NCBI RefSeq assembly: GCF_029392815.1
Contig: NZ_CP113942.1
Span: forward strand, 806,001 to 870,000
Direction of reading: 5' to 3'
DNA from: Bifidobacterium sp. ESL0682
GTDB lineage: Bacteria > Actinomycetota > Actinomycetes > Actinomycetales > Bifidobacteriaceae
Length of the DNA stretch: 64,000 nucleotides
Made by a program: the position numbers and the translations under genes. Shown here one piece after another: positions 38,956-48,366 of the stretch (position 1 is its first letter; each line of letters starts with the position of its first letter). The notes beneath the pieces were generated by a model, which saw only the letters and a list, made by a program, of their open reading frames with translations, did not search any database and was not told the origin of the DNA.

Positions 38956-38997
38956 AGTTTGAGGGTCATCTCGCGATATCGAGATGACCCTCAAACT
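38956..38997. terminator. Bidirectional terminator between carD and znuB
   Basis: AGTTTGAGGGTCATCTCG (38956-38973) and its 18-bp perfect complement (38980-38997) enclose CGATAT, with TGTAATTTG after it and AAAATCT on the other strand. The flanking genes are convergent. Confidence 0.93.
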
Positions 38998-39013
38998 GTA
39001 ATTTGTTTTCTTT

Positions 39014-39849
39014 TCAGTGATGACGTAGCGCCTCAACACCTTTGGCGATGACCCAGAAAAGCGTCGAGATGGTGACGATGATGAAGCTCGGGGAGCCGGG
39101 AACATCGCCGAAAGCACGAGCCCGCCCCAAATCGAGATCAGGCACAGCACGCTGGAAAGCACCATCGAACGTAGCGGGGTACTGGTCAGGATATTCGCTG
39201 TGGCCGCAGGGGTCACGACCAACGCGAAGATCAGCAGTGTGCCGACGGCAGGCACTGCGATGGTGATGACGCCCGCCATGATGGCCATGAACAGTACGTT
39301 CATCACGCCGATCGGCACACCCTTGGCCTGCGCTACCTGTTCGTCTAAAGAGCTAAAGAGCAGCGGTCGGTAGACTACAGCCATCACCGCCAGCAACAAT
39401 ATGTCGAAAATCGCGAAGCCCAACACCTGATCATCTGTGATGGTCAGAATCGAACCGAAAAGAATGGCCTGCATCTGCTGTGAGGCTGAGCTCGACATAC
39501 GTGAGAAGAAAAGGCCCAGACCGGTGGCAAAGGCGAGTACGGTGCCGGTGGCGATTTCGCGTTGTGAGGCTTTCTTGCCCAGTGCGCCGATGACCAAAGC
39601 GCCGCCGAGTGCGAAGATGCCGAGTCCGAGTGAGACCGGGAGTCCAAGCAGAACCGCGCCTGTGGCTCCAGGCAAGCCTATGTGCGCCAGAGCGTGAGCG
39701 GCGAAGGTCGAGTGGCGGGCGATGGTGAAATAGCCCATCACTCCTGCGGCCAAGGCGATGCACAGGCCGGCGATGAACGCGTTGTGCATGAACGGTACGG
39801 AAAGTATCTGCAGCCAATCATGGTTGAATTCGAAATGTATGTTGCTCAT
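39014..39849 (-). CDS. znuB: Zinc/manganese ABC transporter permease (one frameshift)
   Basis: Repaired length is 278 residues, usual for ABC-3 permeases of the ZnuB/TroC type. About eight membrane segments are visible, with HSTFAAHALAHIGLPGATGAVLLG and the coupling region KGVPIGVMNVLFMAIMAGVI before VPAVGTLLIFALVVTPAATA. As written the frame is lost at AMFPAP, because one G is missing at 39090-39093 (+ strand), and runs on to 38923 in a non-family sequence. Repair gives MFPAPPSFIIVTISTLFWVI and ends at 39014, before the terminator. The ATG overlaps the znuC stop by 4 bases, so the two are coupled. Confidence 0.88.
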
Positions 39850-40946
39850 CGTCTGCCTTCTTGCCGTTTGCTGGATTGCTCGACATCCGTCTGCATGGGT
39901 TCTTTATGCTCCGTGTTTGCGTCGTTTATGTCTTTCCGCTCTTTATCTGTTTGTCTCGTTGAGCGGTGATGTGCGCGCGAAAGTACCTTTTCGAAATGCC
40001 GTGGTGTTTCGCCGCTGAAGGCAACATTACGGCGTTCGGTGTCGTTGGCCGATGGATTGGCTTTGCCGTGATGATGGAAACCGGCCACTTCGGACGGTTT
40101 GTGAATGTCCGGCGTGACGTCGTCGGGTTCGTCCGGGCCGGGGGTGACGAACATATCGCCCTGTGGAGTGGTGACCACTTGGACTTTCGTTCCATAAAGA
40201 TGGGTGAGCAGATCGGCGTCAAGAACCTCGTTCATCTTTGCATAATGTGGGTGTCCGTCGAGCAGATAGACCGCCCCGTCAAGGATGGGCAGCAACATGT
40301 TGAGGTCGTGGGCCACCACTTGGATAGTCATGCCCATCTCGTGATTGAGCTTGGCCAGCACGTGCACTGTCTCGCGCTGAGCTGCAAGATCGAGGTTGGC
40401 CAGGGGCTCATCAAGCATCAGCAGCTTTGGGCCGCTTACCAACGCCTGCGCGATGGCGACGCGCTGGCGCAGACCACCCGAAAGTTCGGAAAGCCGATAG
40501 TGGCGCTTGTCGTCGACTCCGGTGAAGGCCATCGCCTCGCGCGCTTGCGCCCTCTGCGCCTTGGTGGTGGGGTGAATGCCGAATTGCGTTCCCGTAAGTC
40601 CCAGCAATACGGATTGTTCGGCGGTGAGGTTGGATTCGATATCACTGGCGTAGTTTTGCGGCACATAGCCGATAAGATGATTGGTGGTGCCTGCAGGTCC
40701 GCCGAGCACGGTGAGACTGCCGGTATACAACGGCAACAGGCCGAGTTCCGCTTTCATCATCGTGGTCTTGCCAGCGCCGTTTGTACCTACGATGGCAGTG
40801 ATGGAGCCTGAGGGAATCGAAAAGCTGCCATGTTGCCAGATGACTCTTTCGCTACGTTTGATGCCGGCATCTTCGAAAACCAGGGCCGGTTCGTCGCTAG
40901 AAGTCGCGATTTGCTGCAATCTTTCGACTTGCGTTTGTTGTGCCAT
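39846..40946 (-). CDS. znuC: Zinc/manganese ABC transporter ATP-binding protein with long tail
   Basis: 366 residues, about 110 more than usual. The ATPase has Walker A VGTNGAGKTTMM, Q loop YVPQNYA, signature LSGGLRQRVAIAQAL and Walker B KLLMLDEPLANLD, followed by VAHDLNML. After residue 255 there is a hydrophilic tail rich in charged residues and His (AGFHHHGKANP, LSRAHHRSTRQ) that could sense or bind the metal; this is inference. It powers uptake through ZnuB with the binding protein ZnuA encoded upstream. A Zur-like palindrome lies about 70 bases before the ATG, so metal repression is likely. Confidence 0.9.
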   Translation of the reverse strand: MAQQTQVERLQQIATSSDEPALVFEDAGIKRSERVIWQHGSFSIPSGSITAIVGTNGAGKTTMMKAELGLLPLYTGSLTVLGGPAGTTNHLIGYVPQNYASDIESNLTAEQSVLLGLTGTQFGIHPTTKAQRAQAREAMAFTGVDDKRHYRLSELSGGLRQRVAIAQALVSGPKLLMLDEPLANLDLAAQRETVHVLAKLNHEMGMTIQVVAHDLNMLLPILDGAVYLLDGHPHYAKMNEVLDADLLTHLYGTKVQVVTTPQGDMFVTPGPDEPDDVTPDIHKPSEVAGFHHHGKANPSANDTERRNVAFSGETPRHFEKVLSRAHHRSTRQTDKERKDINDANTEHKEPMQTDVEQSSKRQEGRR

Positions 40947-41013
40947 AATCGTCTTTCCGCCTGTCAGGGATATTCGAAAATAGGTAGTAATGTAATATTT
41001 ACAGTATAATTGA

Positions 41014-41034
41014 AATTGAGAATCATTCTCAATT
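41014..41034. promoter_or_regulatory. Zur-like operator upstream of znuCB
   Basis: A perfect palindrome with 10-bp arms around C41024. The core TGAGAATCATTCTCA matches the gram-positive/actinobacterial Zur-type pattern TGANAATNATTNTCA. A related Fur-family repressor cannot be excluded. Confidence 0.8.
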
Positions 41035-41196
41035 AAAGGTGTGATTGTTCCTTAAGCGAAAGTACAAGTTGAGTACTGTTTATTTGTGAAGGGCTTCTGC
41101 TCTTATACCATCAATGGCGAGTTAACAATAATTACGTGCTCATGCCGATGTTTTCGGCTTCAACTGTTCTGTGTGTTTGCGATGTGAGGTAGTGCA

Positions 41197-41241
41197 ATGC
41201 GTGGCTCAAAGTGTGCTTTTTGTTTGCTTTGAACCACGCAT
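41197..41241 (-). terminator. Terminator after znuA
   Basis: ATGCGTGGCTCAAAG (41197-41211) pairs with 41227-41241 over 15 bp with one wobble. It lies 47 bases beyond the znuA stop and separates it from znuCB. Confidence 0.8.
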
Positions 41242-41287
41242 CGGTAGGGGAATAATCATTGAGCGAACCGGATTCGGTTGCGACCGA

Positions 41288-42400
41288 TTATTTGCCTGGA
41301 TCGGTCTGGCCCTCATTCGAAGGTACCGAGCTATTGTCCGAGGTTGAAGGTGTCTGCTGGCTGGAGTTCGTGCTGGTGCCAGGTTGCTCAGACTGCCCAG
41401 ATTGTTCAGAGCCATTGCCATCGCTGCCTGTGTCCACTTTCTGATGGTTGGCTTCACTGGCCTTGAAATCCGCCATAGCCTTGTCAATGCTCTTCACGAG
41501 CGTCGTGATCCAGCCGGTGAGTGTGGTCTGGTCCTGAGGCATCTGCTCGCTGACGTCGACAACGGGCACTTCGGTGCGTCCGGCCGTTCCGGTGAGCAGG
41601 TTGGTGGTGTTACTGGCCTCTTGCGTGTTGTTGATGAGCAGATTGACATCGCGCCCGGAAATCAGGTGCTGGAATTTCTGCAGATCGCTCGGGGCGGGTT
41701 CGCCCTCGGAACTTACCGATTGCGTATAACCTTTAGGAGTTTTGTCGGCGAAGCCGAGATCGTCCATCAGATAATAGGCGACCGGTTCGGTGGCGCCGTA
41801 TGTGGCGTCTTTGTGCTGTTGCGAGAATTCCTTCATAGAAGTTTCAAGCTTGGTTTCGTTGGCTTGCCAGGTCTTCAATCGTGCGGCGAATTGCTTGGCT
41901 TTGGCAGGTCGCGCCTTGGCGAAAACGTCTTCGAGCTCTTCGGCTGTGGCTTTGCGTGCCTCCTTGGAGAACCAGAGGTGGGGATTGTCGCCGGTACTCG
42001 CGCCCACGGTCGTTGCCGCCGAAACGCTGGTGGTGCCCTTGGCGATGGATTTGCTGGCCCAGCTGTCGTATCCGGCGCCGTTGACCAACACGATTTCTGC
42101 GCTTTGCAGCTTGGCCATGTCGGCGGTTTGAGGCTCGAAATCATGGGCGTCCACGGAAACGGTGTTGACGATCGAGGTCACGTTGACATCGGATCCGCCG
42201 ATTTCCTTGGCCAGCGTTCCCCATTGATTGATTGATGCGACCACCTTGATCGGCCCGTCCGCCGATTGTTTGCTGGTGTCGCTCTGGTTTGAGGAATGGG
42301 ATTGTGAATCGTTGCCGGCTCCACAGGCTGCAAATCCGAACATCATGCACAGCGCACCAAGCAGTGCCATGGCTTTTTTGGTTCGTCCGATTCGTTTCAT
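41288..42400 (-). CDS. znuA: Zinc/manganese-binding lipoprotein of the ABC transporter
   Basis: 370 residues. A signal peptide with lipobox MFGFAAC anchors it outside the membrane. The cluster A-I fold shows VVASINQWGTLAKEIGG, then ligand His in SVDAHDFEPQTADM, a second His in GDNPHLWFSKEA, and EPVAYYLMDDLGF and LLINNTQEASN further on. The substrate is Zn2+ or Mn2+, with zinc favoured by the operator type. The last 50 residues form a Ser/Asn/Gln linker-like tail without histidines. The ATG at 42400 was chosen because AAGGGGGTAACAGC precedes it. It has its own Zur-like box at 42474 and is separated from znuCB by a terminator. Confidence 0.92.
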   Translation of the reverse strand: MKRIGRTKKAMALLGALCMMFGFAACGAGNDSQSHSSNQSDTSKQSADGPIKVVASINQWGTLAKEIGGSDVNVTSIVNTVSVDAHDFEPQTADMAKLQSAEIVLVNGAGYDSWASKSIAKGTTSVSAATTVGASTGDNPHLWFSKEARKATAEELEDVFAKARPAKAKQFAARLKTWQANETKLETSMKEFSQQHKDATYGATEPVAYYLMDDLGFADKTPKGYTQSVSSEGEPAPSDLQKFQHLISGRDVNLLINNTQEASNTTNLLTGTAGRTEVPVVDVSEQMPQDQTTLTGWITTLVKSIDKAMADFKASEANHQKVDTGSDGNGSEQSGQSEQPGTSTNSSQQTPSTSDNSSVPSNEGQTDPGK

Positions 42401-42780
42401 GCTGTTACCCCCTTGTCGCGTTGCCTCCGCTTTGTGTGTATTCCAGTATAACGATACAGAAACACTTCGAAAATGAAAATCATTTTCAATTAAAGATAGA
42501 GTCACCTGTTGACGGTGTTGTCAGCGAGGCAAAGTTGGAAATCTCACCGGATTTATCAGATTGCAATGGAGAAATATTGAACCATTCCAAGGTGGTGAAC
42601 GAATGTAATAGGTGAATCTACCTAACAGTGATAAACGGCTATAACCAAGGAGTATGACGGAGAAGGGGACACGCCCGTATCTGACGGCAGATGTAACCGT
42701 ACAATTTAGGGGTATGACTATCTGCTGCACAATCTGGGCGCGGAAAGCAACAAGACGATATATATGTATGAAGGAAAAGT
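42401..42780. other. Divergent promoter region between znuA and folD
   Basis: The stretch carries the znuA operator at 42474-42488 and no supported gene. The folD start is preceded by ATGAAGGAAAAGT. Promoter elements for folD are not obvious to me. Confidence 0.6.
42474..42488. promoter_or_regulatory. Zur-like operator upstream of znuA
   Basis: TGAAAATCATTTTCA is a perfect palindrome around a central C and matches the same TGANAATNATTNTCA pattern as the znuCB site. It lies 74 bases before the znuA ATG. Confidence 0.8.
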
Positions 42781-43676
42781 ATGACTGACGCGGAACGTGC
42801 TCCTCTCAAACTCGACGGGAAGGCCGTTGCAGCGGCAATCAAGCAAGATCTGAGTCGGCGCGTGGAGCGGCTCAAGGCTCAAGGTGTCGAGCCCGGGTTG
42901 GGCACCATCCTCGTGGGGAACGATGTTGGTTCACACAAATATGTGGCCGGGAAACATAAAGATTGTGCCGAAGTCGGTATCGCCTCGATTGCGGTCGAGT
43001 TGCCTGAAACGGCCAACGAGCAGGAGATCATCGATGCTGTCGAACGGCTCAACGCCGATCCGAAATGCACTGGGTATATCGTCCAATTGCCGCTGCCCAA
43101 GGGCATCGATGCCAACAAGGTCATTGCTCATGTCGACCCGGCTAAGGACGCCGATGGCATGCACCCGGCTAATCTGGGTGAGCTTGTCATGCATATCGAC
43201 GGCAGGAATCCTGCTCCTCAGCCCTGCACGCCACGCGGCATCATCACGTTGCTGAATCATTACGATATCGATCTGAACGGAAAGGACGTCTGCGTCGTCG
43301 GCCGAGGTATCACCGTTGGTCGCACCATTGGCCTGATGCTTACCGCGAAAAACGTCAATGCCACCGTGACATCGTGCCATACCGGAACCAAAAACATCCA
43401 AGATCACCTACGTCGGGCTGATGTCATTGTTGCTGCCGTTGGCCGAGCTGGATTTGTGCGCCCTGAAGATGTGAAGCCGGGAGCTGTTTTGGTGGACGTC
43501 GGCGTATCGCGAATCTATGACGAAGAGGCCGGGCGCTATCGTGTCCGCGGTGACATCGATAAGACCTGTCATTCCTTGAGTTCCGCCTATACCCCGAATC
43601 CGGGGGAGTGGGACCGATGACCCGCGCGATGCTGTTGGCGAACGTCGTAGAGATGGCTGAACGGCAGCTTGACTGA
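42781..43676 (+). CDS. folD: Methylenetetrahydrofolate dehydrogenase/cyclohydrolase FolD (one frameshift near the end)
   Basis: Repaired length is 298 residues. FolD converts methylene-THF through methenyl-THF to 10-formyl-THF in the cytoplasm. Visible motifs are the Lys region [47 protein letters not shown] and the NAD(P) loop [15 protein letters not shown]. As written it stops early after NPGEWDR. One more G in the run 43602-43606 gives [20 protein letters not shown], the universally conserved FolD C-terminus, ending at 43676. Without the repair the last 19 residues would be lost, which is unlikely for an essential enzyme. Confidence 0.93.
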
Positions 43677-43816
43677 GATGCTTGCGACACGCCCGGATTT
43701 TCTGTGACACTTTGGCTAGGGCGACTAGTAATCTTATGACTTGCGTGGCCGAAAGGTCACCAATATAACTTAATTAGGTAATATCCATCCAACTAATAAC
43801 AAAGAAACCACGTTTA

Positions 43817-45304
43817 ATGGCAGAGAACAATAACGAAGTCACCAAGGTCGCGATCAACGATATCGGCACCGAAGAAGACTTCATCAAGGCAGTCGATTCC
43901 ACTATCAAGAATTTTGATGATGGTGATCTGGTTGAGGGCACCGTCGTCAAGGTCGATCACGACGAAGTGTTGCTCGACATCGGCTACAAGACCGAGGGTG
44001 TCATTCCCTCCCGCGAACTTTCCATCAAGAAGGATGTCAATCCTGACGAAGTCGTTGAAGTCGGCGACACCGTCGAAGCCCTTGTCGTTACCAAGGAAGA
44101 CAAGGAAGGACGTCTTATCCTGTCCAAGAAGCGTGCCCAGTATGAGCGCGCCTGGGGCGATATCGAGAAGATCAAGAACGACGACGGCGTTGTCGAAGGC
44201 ACCGTCATCGAAGCTGTCAAGGGCGGCCTGATCGTCGACATCGGCCTGCGTGGCTTCCTGCCTGCTTCGCTCGTTGAGATGCGTCGTGTCCGCGATCTCT
44301 CGCCGTACATCGGCCAGAAGATCAAGGCCAAGATCCTTGAGCTCGACAAGAACCGCAACAATGTGGTGCTCTCCCGTCGCCAGTATCTTGAGGAGACCCA
44401 GTCCGAGGTCCGTGAGACCTTCCTGGCTCAGCTCAAGAAGGGCCAGATCCGTGAAGGCACTGTTTCCTCCATCGTCAACTTCGGCGCATTCGTCGATCTC
44501 GGCGGGGTGGACGGCCTCATTCACGTTTCCGAGCTTTCCTGGAAGCACATCGATCATCCGTCCGAGGTCGTCAAGGTCGGCGACAAGGTCACCGTCGAGG
44601 TGCTCGATGTCGACATGGATCGCGAGCGTATCTCGCTGTCCCTCAAGGCGACGCAGGAAGATCCGTGGCAGCGCTTCGCACGCACCCACGTTCCCGGACA
44701 GATTGTCAAGGGCAAGGTCACCAAGATCGTGCAGTTCGGTGTGTTCGTTTCCGTCGAAGATGGCATCGAGGGCCTGGTCCACATTTCCGAGCTGGCCAAC
44801 CGTCACGTCGACAACCCGGAGACCGTCGTCAAGCAGGGCGAAGAGATCTTCGTCAAGGTCATCGACGTCGATCTCGATCGTCGCCGTATCTCCCTGTCGC
44901 TCAAGCAGGCCAACGACTCCGTCGATCCGTCCAGCGAGGACTTCGATCCGGCGCTCTACGGTATGCCCGCCGATTACGACGAGGATGGCAACTACAAGTA
45001 CCCCGAAGGCTTCGACCCGCAGACCAACGAATGGATCGCTGGCTACGAGAAGCAGCGCGAGGAGTGGGAGAACCAGTATGCGGCCGCTCACGATTTGTGG
45101 GAGCAGCATAAGGAGTTCGTTGCCAAGGAAATCGAAGGCGCAGAGGAATCCGCTGCCGAGGATGGCCAGGGTGCAAACGCGCATGCTGAAAAGGCTGTCG
45201 AAGAGTCCACTAAGTACTCCTCGGAGAACGAGTCCGAAGGCACGCTTGCCGGTTCCGACAAGCTCGCCGCTCTTCGTGAGGAACTCCTCAAGGAGAAGAA
45301 GTGA
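43817..45304 (+). CDS. rpsA: 30S ribosomal protein S1
   Basis: 495 residues. Four S1 RNA-binding domains are visible at about residues 36-105, 122-190, 207-275 and 292-362: EGTVVKVDHDEVLLDIGYK, EGTVIEAVKGGLIVDIGLR, EGTVSSIVNFGAFVDLGG and KGKVTKIVQFGVFVSVEDG. The last 130 residues are acidic and Ala/Glu-rich. S1 helps the 30S subunit bind mRNAs with structured leaders. Four domains and this tail are typical of actinobacteria. The leader carries a GNRA-capped hairpin at 43745-43760 (GTGGCC-GAAA-GGTCAC). Codon use is strongly biased, and a terminator follows. Confidence 0.97.
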   Translation: MAENNNEVTKVAINDIGTEEDFIKAVDSTIKNFDDGDLVEGTVVKVDHDEVLLDIGYKTEGVIPSRELSIKKDVNPDEVVEVGDTVEALVVTKEDKEGRLILSKKRAQYERAWGDIEKIKNDDGVVEGTVIEAVKGGLIVDIGLRGFLPASLVEMRRVRDLSPYIGQKIKAKILELDKNRNNVVLSRRQYLEETQSEVRETFLAQLKKGQIREGTVSSIVNFGAFVDLGGVDGLIHVSELSWKHIDHPSEVVKVGDKVTVEVLDVDMDRERISLSLKATQEDPWQRFARTHVPGQIVKGKVTKIVQFGVFVSVEDGIEGLVHISELANRHVDNPETVVKQGEEIFVKVIDVDLDRRRISLSLKQANDSVDPSSEDFDPALYGMPADYDEDGNYKYPEGFDPQTNEWIAGYEKQREEWENQYAAAHDLWEQHKEFVAKEIEGAEESAAEDGQGANAHAEKAVEESTKYSSENESEGTLAGSDKLAALREELLKEKK

Positions 45305-45342
45305 GATCACTTCCGGTGATTTCACGGTGATTTCGTGAGATG

Positions 45343-45373
45343 GGTCGGCATAGGCTTTAGGTCTATGCCGACC
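45343..45373 (+). terminator. Terminator after rpsA
   Basis: GGTCGGCATAG (45343-45353) pairs perfectly with CTATGCCGACC (45363-45373), followed by TTCTTGTTTCTT. It lies between rpsA and coaE. Confidence 0.88.
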
Positions 45374-45411
45374 TTCTTGTTTCTTGTCACAATTTGGATA
45401 TCGAGGGACAG

Positions 45412-46020
45412 ATGAGAATCGGATTGACCGGTGGCATCGCGGCAGGCAAAAGCACCGTTGACGCCCATCTCAAGAAACGTGGGGCTTATCTTATCGATTA
45501 TGACCAGCTTGCACGTGAAGTGGTCGCGCCGGGCAGTGAGGGTATCCGCGAAATCGTTGAGGAGTTTGGCCCAGAAGCGATGCAATCCGATGGGTCGCTT
45601 AATCGTAAGTGGATGGCAGACCATGTATTTTCGCCGCAGGCTGCTCCTGACGCCAAACAGAGGCTTGACGATATCGAACATCCGCTGATTTACCGGCGTG
45701 CTCGGGAACTTGAAAAACAGATTGCGGAACGGTCTTCTTCGAATCCTGTGATTGTTCACGATGTGCCTCTATTGGCCGAGGTCATCGATACCATTCCATT
45801 TCAATTCGACCACATTCTTACCGTTGAGGCACCTGAGGAAACTCGCATCCAGCGGATGATGAATACGCGAGGGATGAGTCGCGAGCAGGCTGAAGGCCGG
45901 ATACGCCATCAGACAACCCGTGAACAGCGTGAGGCAATAGCCGATGTGGTCATTGATTCAACGCAACCAATCGAACAAATGTTCGAGCATCTTGATATGC
46001 TGTTCGCACAATGGCAGTGA
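45412..46020 (+). CDS. coaE: Dephospho-CoA kinase
   Basis: 202 residues, the usual size. It phosphorylates dephospho-CoA in the last step of CoA synthesis. The P-loop is GLTGGIAAGKST at the N-terminus, followed by LIDYDQLAREVVAPGSEG, the substrate segment DDIEHPLIYRRARE and HDVPLLAEV, then the lid region RGMSREQAEGRIRHQ. The ATG at 45412 gives MRIGLTGG; GAGGGAC lies just upstream, so the earlier in-frame start is less likely. The position after rpsA and before uvrB is usual in actinobacteria. A LexA box lies inside its 3' end. Confidence 0.95.
   Translation: MRIGLTGGIAAGKSTVDAHLKKRGAYLIDYDQLAREVVAPGSEGIREIVEEFGPEAMQSDGSLNRKWMADHVFSPQAAPDAKQRLDDIEHPLIYRRARELEKQIAERSSSNPVIVHDVPLLAEVIDTIPFQFDHILTVEAPEETRIQRMMNTRGMSREQAEGRIRHQTTREQREAIADVVIDSTQPIEQMFEHLDMLFAQWQ
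45972..45985. promoter_or_regulatory. LexA box inside the coaE 3' end, probably for uvrB
   Basis: CGAACAAATGTTCG is an exact match to CGAAC-N4-GTTCG. It lies 185 bases before the uvrB ATG. Members of the UvrABC system are SOS-controlled in many bacteria. Confidence 0.7.
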
Positions 46021-46170
46021 ACGGTGAAGGATTCGCATAAAGTAAAATATGGGTATCTGGCTCAATGGTTGTGAATAAGCCTTCGAGCTGAAACGGCAAG
46101 ATTTCCGTATTCGGGTTCGACCACGGAGATACCAGAGAAGCGCAGGCTGGCGAAAGGAATCGAGACAGGC

Positions 46171-48285
46171 ATGGGGTTCAATATCGAGCGTACGCATCAT
46201 CCGTTTGTGGTGAAGGCGCCGTACAAGCCGTCCGGCGACCAGCCGGAGGCCATCGACGAGATCGCGCGACGCATCGAGAACGGCGAGAATGACGTGGTGC
46301 TGATGGGTGCCACCGGTACCGGCAAAACCGCGACCACTGCTTGGCTTATCGAGAAGCTGCAGCGTCCGACGCTTATCTTGGAGCCCAACAAGACCTTGGC
46401 GGCACAGCTGTGTGCCGAGTTCCGCGAGCTTATGCCCGACAATGCTGTCAGCTACTTCGTTTCCTATTACGATTACTACCAGCCCGAGGCCTACATTCCC
46501 CAGACCGATACCTATATCGAAAAAGACTCGAACATCAACGACGATGTGGAACGACTGCGTCACGCCGCAACGGCGAACCTGCTGACCCGAGACGATTGCG
46601 TGGTGGTGGCCACCGTCTCCTGCATCTACGGCTTGGGTACCCCGGAAGAATATGCCGGGCGCATGCTCTTCTTGCACGAGGGTGATCAGATTGACCGAGA
46701 TTCGCTGCTGCGCAAGTTTGTCGCCATGCAGTACAAGCGCAACGACATTGCTTTCACTCGTGGCACCTTCCGTGTGCGCGGCGATACTGTTGAGATCATT
46801 CCCGTTTACGAGGAACTGGCCATTCGCATCGAGTTCTTCGGCGACGAGATTGACCGCATCTCCACCCTGCACCCGCTGACCGGCGACGTCATCGCCCATG
46901 AGTCTCAGGTCCATATCTTCCCGGCTTCGCACTATATCGCCGGCCCTGAGCGCACGGAACACGCACTGAAGACCATCAAGCAGGAGCTCATTGACCGTAC
47001 GACCGAATTGTGCAAGCAGGGCAAGGAGTTGGAGGCCCAGCGCTTGGAGATGCGCACCAACTATGATCTTGAGATGATTCAGCAGGTAGGTTTCTGCTCC
47101 GGCATCGAGAACTATTCCCGCCACTTCGACCAGCGTGAGCCTGGAAGCGCCCCGCATACCCTGCTTGATTTCTTCCCTGATGATTTCCTTCTGGTCATCG
47201 ACGAATCCCATGTCACTGTCCCGCAAATCGGCGGCATGTACGAAGGTGACGCCAGCCGTAAACGTACGTTGGTCGAACACGGTTTCCGTCTGCCTTCGGC
47301 GATGGACAACCGGCCGCTGAAATGGCCGGAATTCCTCGAGCGTATCGGCCAGACCGTTTATCTTTCCGCCACCCCTGGTGACTATGAGCTTGGGCTTTCC
47401 GACGGTGTGGTGGAACAGGTCATTAGGCCTACCGGTCTCTTGGACCCGAAGGTCGTCGTACGACCGGTCAAAGGGCAGATTGACGATCTGCTTGGTGAGA
47501 TCAAGGACCGTGTGTCCAAACATGAGCGCGTATTGGTGACGACGCTGACCAAGAAAATGGCTGAAGACCTCACCGATTACCTGTTGGAGCGGGACATCAA
47601 GGTCGAATACCTGCATTCTGATGTGGACACGCTTCGCCGTGTCGAGCTGCTGCGTGAACTGCGAGAAGGCAAAATCGACGTCATCGTCGGCATCAACCTG
47701 CTGCGTGAGGGCCTTGATTTGCCCGAGGTTTCTCTGGTGGCCATCCTCGATGCCGATAAGGAAGGTTTCCTGCGCTCACATCGTTCGCTCATCCAGACCA
47801 TCGGCCGTGCCGCACGTAATGTGTCGGGCACCGTAATTATGTACGCCGATGAGATCACCGATGCGATGGAAACGGCCATCAGCGAGACCAATCGCCGCCG
47901 TGAGAAGCAGATTGCCTACAACAAGGAACATGGCATCGACCCGAAGCCGTTGGTCAAGAAGATCAGCGATGTCACCGACATGTTGGCCAAGGAGGACGTC
48001 GACACTGAAACGCTCTTGGCTGGAGGCTATCGTGACGAGAAACGCGCTGGTAGCGATAAACGCATCGCTCTCACCAGCTTGGATGAAGCCGATTTGCAGA
48101 AGCATCATGATGACATCATCAACGCAGGCCTGCCAGCCCAGGATCTGGCCGATCTCATCCGTCAGATGAGCGATCAGATGCATACCGCTGCCGAACAGCT
48201 GCAGTTCGAGCTCGCAGCCCGCCTGCGCGACGAGATTCGCGACTTGAAAAAGGAACTTCGCCAGATTACCGAAGCTCAGAAATAA
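46171..48285 (+). CDS. uvrB: Excinuclease ABC subunit B
   Basis: 704 residues. UvrB verifies DNA damage handed over by UvrA and positions UvrC for incision. Motifs in order are: Walker A GATGTGKT near residues 46-53, the beta-hairpin [30 protein letters not shown], Walker B-type DESHVT, helicase motifs [18 protein letters not shown] and [29 protein letters not shown], and the C-terminal UVR domain ([23 protein letters not shown]). It follows coaE by 150 bases with a LexA box inside coaE. It reads as one intact frame. Confidence 0.98.
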   Translation: MGFNIERTHHPFVVKAPYKPSGDQPEAIDEIARRIENGENDVVLMGATGTGKTATTAWLIEKLQRPTLILEPNKTLAAQLCAEFRELMPDNAVSYFVSYYDYYQPEAYIPQTDTYIEKDSNINDDVERLRHAATANLLTRDDCVVVATVSCIYGLGTPEEYAGRMLFLHEGDQIDRDSLLRKFVAMQYKRNDIAFTRGTFRVRGDTVEIIPVYEELAIRIEFFGDEIDRISTLHPLTGDVIAHESQVHIFPASHYIAGPERTEHALKTIKQELIDRTTELCKQGKELEAQRLEMRTNYDLEMIQQVGFCSGIENYSRHFDQREPGSAPHTLLDFFPDDFLLVIDESHVTVPQIGGMYEGDASRKRTLVEHGFRLPSAMDNRPLKWPEFLERIGQTVYLSATPGDYELGLSDGVVEQVIRPTGLLDPKVVVRPVKGQIDDLLGEIKDRVSKHERVLVTTLTKKMAEDLTDYLLERDIKVEYLHSDVDTLRRVELLRELREGKIDVIVGINLLREGLDLPEVSLVAILDADKEGFLRSHRSLIQTIGRAARNVSGTVIMYADEITDAMETAISETNRRREKQIAYNKEHGIDPKPLVKKISDVTDMLAKEDVDTETLLAGGYRDEKRAGSDKRIALTSLDEADLQKHHDDIINAGLPAQDLADLIRQMSDQMHTAAEQLQFELAARLRDEIRDLKKELRQITEAQK

Positions 48286-48366
48286 AGCCTCATCGCAATC
48301 CCGGAGAACAATCACAAGAGATAAATACAATCATGGCAGGTCATCGGCACCCCGTAGGGTGAGTAT

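Larger units (their letters stand above)
40947..41287. other. Intergenic region between znuC and znuA
   Basis: The stretch holds the znuCB operator at 41014-41034 and the znuA terminator at 41197-41241. I see no gene in it. Confidence 0.7.

Noticed and set aside
43814..45325. A 503-codon open frame antisense to rpsA
   Set aside because: It mirrors the biased codons of rpsA, has repetitive Asp/Leu/Val content, no family match and no ribosome site.
45958..47616. A 552-codon open frame antisense to uvrB
   Set aside because: Same reason: uvrB is intact and conserved on the + strand, and the antisense product is compositionally odd.
48286..48366. Manganese riboswitch (yybP-ykoY type) before terC
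   Set aside because: The gap is only 81 bases and I see no matching stem pattern or terminator.
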